Origin: Acholoe squamosa
Taxonomy: Eukaryota > Annelida > Polychaeta > Phyllodocida > Polynoidae
Reading direction: 5' to 3'
DNA length: 64,000 bases
NCBI GenBank assembly: GCA_949317995.1
Contig: OX439039.1
Span: 12,081,282 to 12,145,281 of the forward strand
The position numbers and the translations under genes were made by a program. The notes under the pieces were generated by a model, which worked only from the letters and a program-made list of their open reading frames with translations, had not been told where the DNA came from and did no database searches. This document shows positions 35,561-46,901 of this stretch, piece by piece (position 1 is the stretch's first letter; each line of letters opens with the position of its first letter).

Positions 35561-37110
35561 TCTCCAAGCCTATAACCATAGATATTCTCCTTTTTTTTCC
35601 CCCAACTGATTATTTCATACACATATCCCTCCTCCAACGCCCACGTGGTGGCTAGTCAGGCCCCTTTTGTGAACATATCCTTGGAGGGCACCAAGGCTAT
35701 ACGGCCACGATAAGCTGGCATCGTGTTACCACTAGAAGGGGTTATTCCCTGGTGTATATAGACGATATATAAAGAAGCCGTATTGATCTTCTGATACAAA
35801 GCCGCAGTGTAAGCATAACCTTGGGTCTCTCTGTGCTACGTGGGTCCTATCTTTAAACTACTAAATAAATAGACAGCCAAGCACTATGGCCCCTTATTGA
35901 CTTTGTCTCGCTGCTGCCTCTCCACCTCTGTATATACCTATTTTGTGGCTGGCTGATTGGATGGTAGGAGAGGGATTGTATTTATTCAGCGACAAAAGGG
36001 TAGCTATGGAGTCCACATTGCTGCTGACCAGGGCAGGCTGTAGTGGTTTGCACTTAGGCCCTGACCACATGTGAGCAGCAAGCAGAATTAATAACTCATG
36101 TATAGGCTCATGGTCTATCTTTTCAGCTTGTCTGCTCACAGGGCTGGCACCCTGGCTATCAGCTGGTCTGCACAATGTAGACATGGTAACCATAAATCCT
36201 ACTTCTTTTTCCACTGAACCCCATGACACAATAGTTCTGCTCCCAGCTCTGTTGGCTTGCCCCTGTTGTAGTGGTACTACTAGTAGTAGACCCCGTTCAA
36301 CTCTCACCCAACCCTGCTGGTCAATTCTCATGAAATTTGTGCATAACTTCATAAGCTGACTGTAATCAATGTTTTTTCCTTATATGTTTATCCCTGAGGC
36401 TAGGCCGAACCAATATTGCTACTAAACTTCATGTATGTGTAAGTCAATTAAGCAATGAAAACCTTTAATATTGAAAAAAATTGAACTTGAATTGAAAATG
36501 TCATCACCCTGTGAAATCAGTCTATAGGAGAAGATGTGTAAATCAAAGAGCAGTGGCAGATATAGACAGGGACTGCAGGGGTGTGCACCCCTAATACTGT
36601 CTGTGATTAATAGTAGAACTGCTCATTCATAAAAGCTCCTTATGCTGGATCTACACTTCAAAGCGTAGGTCAGAGGATGTTTAATATGGACATTGCACAT
36701 AGCTCAAAGCAGTTATAGATATGTACACAATTTTCTGTCAGATTCGTGCAGAAATCGTGAGAATGCCCGACCGTCTCTGCTATATCCAGGCCTTCACTCA
36801 GCTGGTGTTACCAACAAAAACATCAAGGACCAGGGCCTGCGTGATGACATTATTGACCAATACAGTTTGTAGCCGCTCTGGATGATCCCAACACACCGCA
36901 CGACCCGGCCAGTCATATGCCCCTCCCACTGCTTCCTGATAACAGCATAATCTCCTTGCCCCAAGTACCCATGAAAGAGATACCAATATCCTCTTTTTTC
37001 GCTCAGACAGAGCGCATGGCCCGCTGAGTTTCTTATCGGCTGATATCAGACCGAACACGCGACAACCATATCAGGGCAGACAGGGCACAGCATGGCCTCC
37101 TAATTCTATT
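35561..37110. other. No gene supported; SINE-like tail and unrecognised frames
   Basis: A 152-codon minus-strand frame (35,894-36,352) and an 86-codon one (36,798-37,058) are the longest here; neither matches a family I know. A TTGAA-rich tail at 36,465-36,499 may end a retroelement. Near 36,552-36,600, GTGGCAGATATAGACAGGG resembles a decayed CAGTGGCGGATCC-type end. Confidence 0.3.
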
Positions 37111-37362
37111 TTAAGTTATCCCTCTGAGGGCCACACAATCGTTACTTTGCCGTCATGATGCATAAATGCAATTCTAGTAGGCCTCCTCACCAGTGATGCA
37201 TTCATGCATCGTGCTCGTCATACATGACTGGTGTAATCAGTCAGGATCGGCATGGTGCATAAAAGTAGCCCTGGGGATCAGACACATCAAGGCTGCATTC
37301 ATGTATTCTGTTTACAAATAGACAGGATGATTTAAAGCCCTGTCTACCCCTTAAAGGGTAAA
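37111..37362. mobile_element. Family A MITE copy
   Basis: Begins TTAAGTTATCCCTCTGAGGG and ends CCCCTTAAAGGGTAA. The CGTCATGATGCATAAATGCA and TCAGGATCGGCATGGTGCAT blocks are intact. Confidence 0.7.
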
Positions 37363-38637
37363 ACTGAGCAGCTCCTGTGTCTGGTCCGAGCTGCTCAGGC
37401 AGTGCAGATCTCTGGTTGTCAACATCCAATGTACTGCAAACCCTCTATATGTAATAATGGAAAAGGAGTACCTGGCCATGTGCTCATAATGATGGGAGGA
37501 ATGACATTATGTGAAAGCACTTCAGATTCTTGGAGCAGAACACACCATGTATCACTGAGCTTCATGGATATGTGCAATCAGTCCATGAAGCCAATGCATA
37601 ACAGAATGGTCCTTTCCTTCTTGACTGTCTCATCATGACCCAGTAACCATGTGCAACAATGCACAGCTCAAACAATAGTTTTCTGATAAGTTACATACAT
37701 TGCAGACAAAATAACTATCATAACAAGATTGTCTTGGTACTAGTCGCTTTTCCCATCATCTAAGTTTATTGATCTAATTTTCCTGAAGTGAAAAGAAAAT
37801 CTTGGTTGCGTGTGTCCTTTTAGTGTCAATGGCACTGAGTGTAAGACCTAGGCACTCTACTGTCAGTATATATCTACAAGGATACACAGAGAAGTACTAG
37901 GATGCCAGGGGCAAAAACAGCAATTACATCGTCTATGGGAAAGATGTGGTATGTGGATTTTACATACATTGTGGGTGTAATAATCAATGGCAGCTCCAGC
38001 GATCAAAGGCACTGGATAATGTATTGTATGACACATGCTTATGTTTTATTCACTCCAATCTTCAGGATATGTTACTGGCGGTGTTATGGCTAGGTCTGAT
38101 AAACTACATATCATCATCATTTCTTATAGGTCCTTGTTATGTGATTGTAGCTCTGGTCCCAGCAAATTGTCGTGAGTCCTCGTCAACCTGTGTGAAGTGG
38201 CTCACACATGTCGCTAGATGGAACACAACGTCATTATAGCACAAGATCACCAGGAATAGCAATTGCTATGCCACGTGAGTCTAACACACAGTGGCGAAAG
38301 ATGACGGAATGAGTTATCACTCAAAAAGGAGTCACCATTGATGACCAATCATGGCGACAGATGACGACAATTTGCTGGGGGTATATCTGACATAATCTAA
38401 ATCAGAATGCTGATGGAGTGAGACCTCATTATGGGATGGTAAACGCTTGGGGTAACAAGGAATCGCTCATAACTAATTGAGATCAGCCAAGTGAGTAGCT
38501 TGAATTGCTGAGTTAGAGATCATGAGTACATAGACTTCATATTTGAATGTTCTTTTACCAGGTCCTAGTGGCTTTTATACATTTTAAAAGTAAGGTCGAA
38601 TCTTTAACAACTTTGAGATAAAGCTTTCATTGTTGTT
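37363..38637. other. No gene seen
   Basis: The overlapping plus-strand frames at 37,902-38,239 are unrecognised. No repeat identified. Confidence 0.4.
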
Positions 38638-38790
38638 TTTATAGAGATTCCTTGTAACACAGTGCTTTATTGCTCTACACTCTAGGCTTTCATTGTAAAA
38701 AATACACTACTTCACTGCAATAGTGCTTCACTGTTCAATTTCATGAGGAAGGCTGAAGATTCAACAGTTATATCTTAGAGTGTATGTATA
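38638..38790. mobile_element. Family B MITE, truncated
   Basis: TAGAGATTCCTTGTAACACA, TTCACTGCAATAGTGCTTCA and the right end ATTCAACAGTTATATCTTAG then AGTGTA are present. The left end is missing. Confidence 0.65.
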
Positions 38791-38819
38791 GCCATGCTGC
38801 TTCAACACTGAGTCCCTGC

Positions 38820-39070
38820 CGTGTCCTTATTAGGTCTTGAGCGCCTCTGGTGGCAGCAGCCAGAGTTAAAGATGGTGGGGTAGGGACCTCCTGGAGCAGC
38901 TCGGTCTGCGTGGGCAGCAATGCAGGACCGTCCTCTGGCCTAATTAGAGCTTTGATCACAGGCTGGTCAGTCTCTGACCGGCCGAGGGTCCCCCCACCCC
39001 GCCCCGGCCCAGGGCGGCCCTTGCCCCGGCTAATTCCGCGGTCTGAAGGCGGCTCCCGACGTGCTTGATG
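38820..39070. promoter_or_regulatory. CpG-rich, homeodomain-site-containing patch
   Basis: Abrupt CpG-rich stretch (CTGACCGGCCGAGGG, CGGCTAATTCCGCGG, GGCGGCTCCCGACG) with the homeodomain-type core CTAATTAGAGC at about 38,940 and a near-CTCF motif (GCCACCAGAGGCGC, minus strand) near 38,848. Facing open frames exist on both strands, as expected from composition alone. An enhancer or promoter is more likely than an exon. Confidence 0.3.
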
Positions 39071-39763
39071 ACCGTGGCCATCCCCCCATCCTACCCTCCC
39101 TCCCACCCACCTGTGCCCACCCCAACCTCCCCCATGCTAAAGTCAGCCACATCCACTGTCCACCCACCTAGACCACCCTATACTTCGCTACACTCGGTTA
39201 ACAATGCATGGTGCCTGATTAAAAGAACCCATCTGAACGATGGCGCTTGGGAACCCCTCTCCCCATCGTACCCCCCCCCCCTCACTACTCTACCACCCAC
39301 CCACCTCCCGCCATTGGCTGCATGGCCCCAGCCTCTACGGCTTACTTTTTGTAATACAGGGCAAGCTCACTAGCCCAGATAATATCCACTCCCCTGTTCT
39401 TCATTACGCCCTGTCCGTACCGCTATCAGTGCCCCACCCTACAGCCAATCACATGCTGATAACGCCCTGTACAACACAATATTAACCCTCTAAGGACCTC
39501 ATTGTGCCTCCAGGTCAATCCACCTTTATCATCATGATGGACCAGCACTGACCAGTTATGGAGGGCTAATAATGCAGTCTCTGATCTAAGGAATGGTGAG
39601 GGCATAACTCATCAGCATTGGTCTAATTTCTGGCCCACATTAGGTAGACGAGCTCTAAAGTATACATGGGGAAAGGAGGGGGCGTCCAGACCACTTACTT
39701 ATAATCCAAACATTTTGCTGACAGGACCTTCAAATACCAGACCAGAGAGTTACTAGCTATTGG

Positions 39764-39767
<4 letters not shown>
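39071..39767. other. No gene seen; C-rich low complexity
   Basis: CCCACC-rich DNA to about 39,310. A possible family A left-end scrap (TTAACCCTCTAAGGACC) lies at 39,482. Confidence 0.4.
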
Positions 39768-39807
<40 letters not shown>

Positions 39808-39819
39808 TATATATATATT
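39768..39819. repeat. (TA)n microsatellite
   Basis: TA alternation of about 52 bases with one G interruption (TATAGATA). Confidence 0.97.
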
Positions 39820-40151
39820 CATTTATTATCACATTCACAGGGGCCATTCCATCAAATCCTTACCTCCAGTCCTTCAAGGGTTAACTGCCCGCACCCTCCG
39901 TACCCGATGGCCAGCAGACAATGCGTTAATCAGCATAAGGAAGGCCGTCTGGTCCACTGCAGCATAAAGCCCTGTCTGTGTCTGAGGAAGGCCAGATGTA
40001 GTAGACAGTGTTCTGATTACCTCTTGCAACAACTCAGCTTTCCGCTATTGTAAATTGATATACAGCCACCCAGCTGTCCTTGCAGCATGGCTATCCATTT
40101 AACAATCATAGCATCAAAGGAGGAGGATGCGTGGATAAATACCAAAGGTCT

Positions 40152-40181
40152 TCCTCCTCCTCCTCCTCCTCCTCCTCCTCC
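40152..40181. repeat. (TCC)n microsatellite
   Basis: About ten TCC triplets; the poly-Pro frame here is an artefact. Confidence 0.97.
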
Positions 40182-40251
40182 GCCCCCATGTTATATTATC
40201 CTTTATCTGCACCTCTGTGTAGATATGAATGAATGGGGAACTGATACTGAA

Positions 40252-40380
40252 CAAGTAACCAATGGATAACTCATGACGAGTGTGGGTTAGTGAAGGATAA
40301 TGACACGAGGCCGTAGGCCGATATTATTAGCCTTTGCTAACCCACACTCGTCATGAGTTATCCATTGACTACTTATTTTA
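40252..40380. mobile_element. Palindromic MITE (hairpin family C)
   Basis: The left arm starts AAGTAACCAATGGATAACTC and runs to GTGTGGGTTAG at 40,290. The right arm is CTAACCCACACTCG (from 40,338) to ATCCATTGACTACTTATT. Pairing is near perfect over about 39 bp, around a roughly 47-base centre holding a second palindrome (GGCCGTAGGCC). No coding capacity. Confidence 0.8.
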
Positions 40381-40439
40381 TACCACGAAACCAATAAATA
40401 ATCAATATTATACCAATAAATTCAAGTTGAAAACAAAAA

Positions 40440-40960
40440 TTATTCTCCCTCCCCGGGACTCGATGCCAGCCATTGTGTGTACACGATCGGTACATACACC
40501 TCCTCGCCCGGCAGCGGACAGCGACAGCCCCCATCTCGGCTAGCCTTGGCAGTGGCACACGGCGAAAAATAGTGTACACACACCTTGTCGCCTGGCAGCG
40601 GACAGTGACAGCGCAAACGGCGAAAAAAGATGCTTCTCGCAGTTATGTTTGTGTATAATACACGGCTTGGCAGCGGCACACGGCGAAAAATAGTGCACAT
40701 ACACCTCCTCGCCCGGCAGCGGACAGCAACAGTGCACACAGCGAAAAAAGATGCGTCTGGGCTGGGATTCGAACCGCAGACCTCTCACGGCTGAGCGCAA
40801 CATGCTAACCGCTAGACCACCGCGTCTCCTTCTACTGCGCCAGGCAGCGGACAGCGACAGTGCACACGGCGAAAAAAGACGCGTCTCGCTGTTATGTTTG
40901 TGTAGAATACACCTCCTCGCCCGGCAGCGGACAGCGACAGCGGACACGCCCTTGTATCAT
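40440..40960. repeat. Mosaic array of CGGCGAAAAA/GGCAGCGGACAGCGACAG units
   Basis: About five partial copies of a unit reading ACACCTCCTCGCCCGGCAGC, GGACAGCGACAG, CACACGGCGAAAAA and GATGCGTCTCGC, with GTTATGTTTGTGTA variants. Copies start near 40,495, 40,582, 40,700, 40,835 and 40,905. A tRNA-like segment lies between two copies. CpG content is high compared with the flanks. Confidence 0.75.
40754..40829 (-). tRNA. tRNA-like sequence or tRNA pseudogene inside the mosaic array
   Basis: On the minus strand there is a good A-box region (TGGTCTAGCGGTTAGCATG) and a perfect B-box (GGTTCGAATCC). The T-stem beside the B-box pairs badly (CTGCGG against CCCAGC), and no standard 5+7+5 anticodon arm can be drawn. 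I read it as a tRNA-derived repeat or pseudogene that may keep an internal Pol III promoter. Confidence 0.45.
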
Positions 40961-40994
40961 ATCCAGACTTGGTTCGAACCGAGCGTTTCTCGTC

Positions 40995-41066
40995 AGTCCC
41001 TGTGGCGCACTGCATAGGGGGTTGGACTAGGGATCTAAGGCTGCAGGTTCGAGCCCTGCCCTGGTC
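40995..41066 (+). tRNA. tRNA-like sequence, degenerate acceptor stem
   Basis: The T-arm is perfect (GCAGG TTCGAGC CCTGC). The anticodon arm TTGGA-CTAGGGA-TCTAA has five pairs including one G-T, and its loop reads AGG. The D-arm resembles eukaryotic tRNA-Arg genes (TGGCGCACTGCATAG), but the acceptor stem pairs at only about four of seven positions. Probably a decayed tRNA or SINE head. Confidence 0.4.
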
Positions 41067-41118
41067 AAGTCTATCATGGGTTTTAACATGTAACATATGA
41101 CATGTAAGGACATGAGAG

Positions 41119-41263
41119 GCGTGCGGTTATCCTGGATAACCGCACACCTTCCATGGATAACCGCACGCCTTCCATGGATAACCGCACGCCTTCCATGGAT
41201 AACCGCACGCCTTCCATGGATAACCGCACGCCTTCCATGGATAACCGCATGCCTTCCAAAATT
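41119..41263. repeat. 21-bp minisatellite starting from a palindrome
   Basis: Six copies of GGATAACCGCACGCCTTCCA(T) from 41,131. The first copy is preceded by GTGCGGTTATCC, its exact complement, giving a 12-bp palindrome with a single central T (41,119-41,143). Since 21 is a multiple of three, the array reads as 7-residue repeats in several frames. Confidence 0.93.
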
Positions 41264-42010
41264 GATGTTACAGCCTATAGGGTGTGCAATATCGACAGAT
41301 ATGTGGATGGGAATAGATACCAAAAAGCACTGTGTAACCCACAAATCGTGGTATAAACATGGATACTTTACCTGTGTACTGTGTAGAGCTATGATCCATG
41401 TATTGATACTCTAATACCTGACAACAAAGATTAGGGAAAGTAGTGTGGTTAGGGGTAGAAGGTCAAATACGGCTATTCACTAAATTTACTTTACATATAA
41501 TATATGTATTTACAAACACTCATTTCAAGGTGTATCATGTTAATGACTCTAAGACCTAAATTCCACGAACCTGTTCTATGCATACATGTGTTTGATGACA
41601 GGAAATTGACCTTTCCCTTTTTATCTGTTCTCCTCTTGTTAAGACAGCATTCCCATATAGAGGATGTTCTAGGAAAGCTTTGAGCACTTTTATATTCATT
41701 GGCGAAGAACTCCAAAGTTCTAAAACCCTTTACAGACTTAGAAGGCAAAGGGGAAGGGCGGGGAGATTCTGACGCCTGTTACACATGCCCATGTCTATAT
41801 ACTACTCACACCCAAAGCACTAAGCATGTGCGCACAGCTGAACAAGTGCCAAAACATCAAGCCAATCTCTAAGTGTACTGGTCAATGCAATCCTGAAAGA
41901 TTGGTATGGTGCCCCTTGGCAGAACTGGAGAGTTATAATCACCAACACTGTACCATTGCATAATGTTAACAAACGGATATGAAGCTTTTAAGATTGAGCA
42001 GCCCTCAAAG
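41264..42010. other. No feature seen
   Basis: Unannotated A/T-leaning DNA between two minisatellites. Confidence 0.4.
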
Positions 42011-42778
42011 GGCTGACTATAGCGGGAATGTCACTGGAGGGGGTGGTAGCTGTGACCTTTATGACTAAATACTGGCTGACTATAGCGGAAATGTCACTGG
42101 TGGGGGTGGTAGCTGTGACCTTTATGACTAAATACTGGCTGACTATAGCGGGGAATGTCACTGGAGGTGGTGGTAGCTGTGGTCTTTATGACTAAATACT
42201 GGCTGACTATAGCGGGGAATGTTACTGGAGGGGGTGGTAGCAGTGACCTTTATGACTAAATACTGGCTGACTATAGCGGGGAATATTACTGGAGGGGGTG
42301 GTAGCAGTGACCTTTATGACTAAATACTGGCTGACTATAGCGGGGAATGTCACTGGAGGGGGTGGTAGCTGTAGTCTTTATGAATAAATACTGGCTGACT
42401 ATAGCAGGGAATGTCACTGGAGGGGGTGGTAGCTGTGGTCTTTATGACTAAATACTGGCTGACTATAGCGGGGAATGTCACTGGAGGGGGTGGTAGCTGT
42501 GGTCTTTATGACTAAATACTGGCTGACTATAGCGGGCAATGTCACTGGAGGGGGTGGTAGCTGTGGTCTTTATGACTAAATACTGGCTGACTATAGCGGG
42601 CAATGTCACTGGAGGGGGTGGTAGCTGTGGTCTTTATGACTAAATACTGGCTGACTATAGCGGGCAATGTTACTGGAGGGGTTGGTAGCTGTGGTCTTTA
42701 TGACTAAATACTGGCTGACTATAGCAGGCAATGTCACTGAAGGGGGTGGTAGCTGTGGTCTTTATAAAAACTAAGTAC
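42011..42778. repeat. About 63-bp minisatellite, 12 copies
   Basis: The unit begins GGCTGACTATAGCGGGGAAT and includes GGAGGGGGTGGTAGCTGTG and TTTATGACTAAATACT. Variants (GACC or GTCT; GGGAAT or GGCAAT) cluster: early copies carry GTGACC, late copies GTGGTC with GGGCAATG, so it grew by local duplication. No long open frame. Confidence 0.95.
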
Positions 42779-43620
42779 TGGAGGTTGTGTGGGTGAAGAG
42801 AGCACTCATATTGTCTGTACAAGTAGATGCTATGTTTGCTTACCCCTAACGGCAGGACTGTTATATTGTGTGATGATCAGCCATCAGACAACACATCGCC
42901 CCAGTCTCATCATGGGGGCAATTATGTGCGTCTCCTATCTCCTACCTGTGCGTGCTATGCTGTTTGTTCCTATAACTCTGTCACCTATACCTCTGTATGG
43001 CTTCAACTCCTTATCTGTAGCCGGAAAAGGCCTGTACTTCAAATAATGCGATGGGTTTAGCCTGAGAAATGCAGATTTTATTTTCGAATCTTTCAATGAG
43101 TATTTGCATCCAGTGTACGTTGAACCCTTATGTTTTCATAGTATACTCAAATCATATAGAGAGAAAGCATATACAAGTTCTGTAACTTCAAAGTAATGTG
43201 ACATAAGTCAAAGAAAGTTAGGTTATCAAATAAAATCAAAATACAGCGGCAAAATATATAATGCCGTGCGTTTCTGATTCACATTTGTTTGTTGAAAGTG
43301 CCCACTTCTACAGAAAGTACATTAACTGTCAACATGTCTTATCCTGTGATGGATGGCATTTTCGATTTCACTCATATTGTTTTTACAGTGGTTTCAGGTA
43401 CATATAAGTATCTCCTCCGGGATTGCGACCTCTCCACAGTCCTCCATATAGTACAACATTTGGTCAATTAGGCTAAGTGAGGATCAGGGGGCCTAATATC
43501 CTGTTGACAGGCGGCCAGGAACTGCTCCGAGCGGATATGTCGAGAAGCCCGACCTCGATCTAGCTTCTAACTACAAGAGGCCAACTCTTTATCAGTGGGT
43601 AAGCTGATCTGAGCCCGAGG
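42779..43620. other. No gene seen
   Basis: The overlapping frames at 42,789-43,060 are unrecognised. No repeat supported. Confidence 0.4.
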
Positions 43621-43622
43621 CC

Positions 43623-44154
43623 AAAGTACAGCATAGAGATAGGGGCTGAATGTAAAGTACAGCATAGAGATAGGGGCTGAATGTAAAGTACAGCATAGAG
43701 ATAGGGGCTGAATGTAAAGTACAGCATAGAGATAGGGGCTGAATGTAAAGTACAGCATAGAGATAGGGGCTGAATGTAAAATACAGCATAGAGATAGGGG
43801 CTGAATGTAAAGTACAGCATAGAGATAGGGGCTGAATGTAAAGTACAGCATAGAGATAGGGGCTGAATGTAAAGTACAGCATAGAGATAGGGGCTGAATG
43901 TAAAGTACAGCATAGAGATAGGGGCTGAATGTAAAATACAGCATAGAGATAGGGGCTGAATGTAAAGTACAGCATAGAGATAGGGGCTGAATGTAAAGTA
44001 CAGCATAGAGATAGGGGCTGAATGTAAAGTACAGCATAGAGATAGGGGCTGAATGTAAAGTACAGCATAGAGATAGGGGCTGAATGTAAAATACAGCATA
44101 GAGATAGGGGCTGAATGTAAAGTACAGCATAGAGATAGGGGCTGAATGTAAAGC
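43623..44154. repeat. 31-bp minisatellite, about 17 copies
   Basis: The unit is AAAGTACAGCATAGAGATAG then GGGCTGAATGT. Copies are almost identical; the main variant is AAAATACAGC. As 31 is not a multiple of three, every copy is read in rotating frames, and none contains a minus-strand stop, so three overlapping frames of 187-200 codons exist on the minus strand. Their Leu/Tyr/Ser-rich products are very unlikely to be real proteins. Confidence 0.97.
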
Positions 44155-45900
44155 ACAAACATGGGCTCATTTTGAAGGGATTGATTAGGGGTTTAATAAG
44201 AATCTATTTGAAAAAATAATTGATTCAAATAAACATCCCATTCTCCCCAAGTGAAGTTACCCCATAACTTTGAAATCATTTTTTGGTATAAAGGCCAAAT
44301 CTCACAAAAAGAGAATAGTTCCCACACTTTCTACAGAAAGGAAATGGTTTAGAAACTGTCTAGGGTTTTTCATTTCATAGGGGAACAGGATGTTTGCCAG
44401 ACCCCACAAACATTTAAGCGTGCCATTCGCTATCACCCTTCCACCAGCTTCTCCATGTTAGGTCCTTGTCTGTTTGCTAGAATCCAATCCTATGTATATC
44501 ATTTATATAGCAATAGATAGAGCTGATAAAAAAAGTGGATTTCTTTTTTAAATGAAGTCTTAACAACAATTTAAAGGGAAAGTCTGACTTATTAAAGATC
44601 TCATATCAACTCCATAATTTTGTGCCAATTCTGTGAGATCGCTAAACCACAGATGATATTAGGTCAAGATAAAATCCCTTTAAATTGTTAAATTTTGATA
44701 TGATACATTGATTTTCAACCTTTTATGGGCAACTCTTCCATACATGAAAAGAAAATAGTCCAAAATAATGATTTAAGAGAGGTAGCCACTCCTGTATCAG
44801 ATATGTCTGATCACAAATCTGGGCCCTATTTAAACTCCTAACAGTGGCAGAATTTTGGGTTTGATTTGGGGTCTTTGATCATTCATAACTTCCCTTATAC
44901 TTGGCATAAAGACTTTATTCAAAGAGCAAATCCATTTCTTTTGATGAGATCTATCCATTGCTTAAAAGATAAAATGCATGGGACAAAGTCTTGAAAACTA
45001 GGTAAGTGCCTACCCATGGTATTTAAACCATCATTTACTGCAGCACATTGTTGGCTTCTCAGAAATGGTGTTGATAATGCCTACATACTTTACATACTTA
45101 CCCCAAACTACTATGAAAGTGTGATCTAAAGCTAACAGAACATGTGTGTTTAGATCTGGCCATGGTTACATCCTTGTGTCCTGACGACAATGATCATGCC
45201 CCCCCCGCTCTATCACTTCTGAGATCAATCAAAGATCAGTCAAAGATAGTGTAATCAATTAAAGCAGTTCATATAGGCGGCCTACAAAGGATTAAGAAAC
45301 CTTTTTTTTGTATGATACATGAATAAAGCGCTGCTATGTAACTAGCCAGTAACTAGCCACACACCATGCAAACCATGCATGCGAAATAAATACACTAGAT
45401 GAAGAACAAATTAAGTACTGGCACAGCATGATAACTATATGACCGGTAGTAAAGTCAAGAAGCTTATACTATTCTTGGTATAGTTGTAAGTAAAACACTC
45501 TGAGGACCCTAAGGTATTGAGACCTGTCTGTAGTGAGTGGCAGCCATGCTAGACTGGTAGGACTGGAGGCTGCTGAGGTGAGGGAGCTGCTCTGTTATAT
45601 TTGGGCATGGAGAGGGGGGAGACAGAAGCAGCTCAGACCTGCTCGACTAGCACTAGGAGGAGGGGGAGCGGGAATAAGATTGACAATGAATCAAATGAAT
45701 CAGATGCATAGACGTGGTGAGGGTAATATCACCCCGCTATAGGCTTGCTCCCCCTGGCAATCTCTCACCGAGAGGTTCCATCCAAGAGCTAGGAGCTGTA
45801 GCTCGTAGGGGGAGCAGCTCAGGGTGAAAGAAGAACTCCTGTGAGGAGCAGCTCGGCCCAGTCCCCTCAGCGGATCATACTGGGAGGAGCCCTGCGATTC
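44155..45900. other. No gene seen
   Basis: A/T-rich to about 45,480, then more G/C with purine-rich AGGAGGGGGAGCGGG-like runs. The 69-codon plus-strand frame at 45,533 is unrecognised. Confidence 0.4.
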
Positions 45901-45939
45901 ATGTGGCGGTCATAGACCTGTTAAAAATGGATAGATAAG

Positions 45940-46480
45940 TTGTGAACAATGGCCACAGGAGACCCCGGCCGTCGTCGTGGGGCCACTTGAGACAAAGTGT
46001 GGACATCTCTGACTCAGTAAATTATCCATGATCCATATAATGCTGCCCGGTAAATGAGATTACCGCTGCCATGCCCATCCGGTCGTGGCCGCGTCAGTGT
46101 AACGCGCTAATGATTTCGCTATCTCCGCCATGCCCCACCCATCCCTGGCCGTCTCTGTTATCGCATTAATTGGTTGTGATTAGGAAAGTTGTGGCCACCT
46201 TTCTGTGCTGAAGCATGGTATAATGCTTAATTTTGGCGCTGACAGCCGTCCCTCTGCTTCTTCTTTCTGTGCATTCCATTGGGCATTCCATCGAAATCGG
46301 CCGCGCCCGATCAGCGTCACACAACGCCTTTCAGCCAAAACCCTCAGTTTCCCGCAAGGAGAAGCCAGACCCAGATGCACCACATCTAGGATTTCCTCTT
46401 TCCACTCACATCCACAGAAGAGGCCATGTGACCTCTCGGTCTGAGCAACAGCAGCAAATTGCTGGCGAAACCGCGGAATT
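45940..46480. promoter_or_regulatory. Candidate regulatory (conserved-element-like) region
   Basis: A patch with clustered recognisable factor cores: SOX-like AACAATGG near 45,947, AATTATCC, CCGCCATGCC twice, ATTAATTGG and TGTGATTAGG (homeodomain types), and CpG-rich GGCCGCGCCCGATCAGCGTC. Base content shifts sharply from the flanks and there is no single-strand coding bias. The enhancer reading is inference from motif density; conservation cannot be judged here. Confidence 0.25.
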
Positions 46481-46517
46481 TGTTTAACTAATTAGACAAT
46501 CTGGTGCTGGCGAGTAG

Positions 46518-46901
46518 GTGCATACCAATGGGCATGAAGATCGGTGGTCTGGGAGTGAGCTGTTCATTCATAACAGCTCTGAGCAGTTGGCTGACGATGG
46601 AAGCAATCCTCCTCCTACCCAAGAAGATGTTTACCTCCTTGGTGCCTCTACCAGCATGGTTACATTTGTCACTTATAAGCCTGGGTGCATGGCTGGAAGG
46701 TGTTTCCAAAACCATAGATGTAACAACAGCACCTATTCAAGTAACTACCCTTGGGACAGTCAGATCGCCCAAGGTTTTCAAGAAATCGATCCTTATGAAA
46801 GTCTAATGAAAAGTGCTGAGTTACTTTGCAGGAGGACTGAAAATGCACTCATGTTTGACTTAGCAAGGAAACAAGTAGATCATTTTGACAACACAGTCTG
46901 A
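46518..46901 (+). other. Hypothetical open frame, not recognised
   Basis: A 128-codon stop-bounded frame, the longest non-repeat one whose residues look even-handed (STQEDVYLL-like and FDLARKQVDHF-like segments). It lacks an ATG near its 5' end (an in-frame TAG directly precedes it), so it could only be an internal or last exon. CGAGTAG at 46,511-46,517 is a poor acceptor. No domain is recognised, and a second frame overlaps it. Confidence 0.15.

Noticed and set aside
35894..36352. 152-codon minus-strand frame as a gene
   Set aside because: No recognisable domain, start context or splice signals; kept only as a remark in the regional entry.
36589..36610. miR-200-like seed (TAATACTGTCTG)
   Set aside because: The flanking sequence does not fold into a pre-miRNA hairpin and the rest of the mature sequence differs.
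40334..41096. Arg/Cys-rich frames on both strands
   Set aside because: They read through tRNA-like sequences and the CpG-rich mosaic repeat, which commonly gives such spurious peptides.
43560..44170. Three long minus-strand frames (187-200 codons) as a repeat protein gene
   Set aside because: They overlap in all three frames and exist only because the 31-bp unit lacks minus-strand stops.
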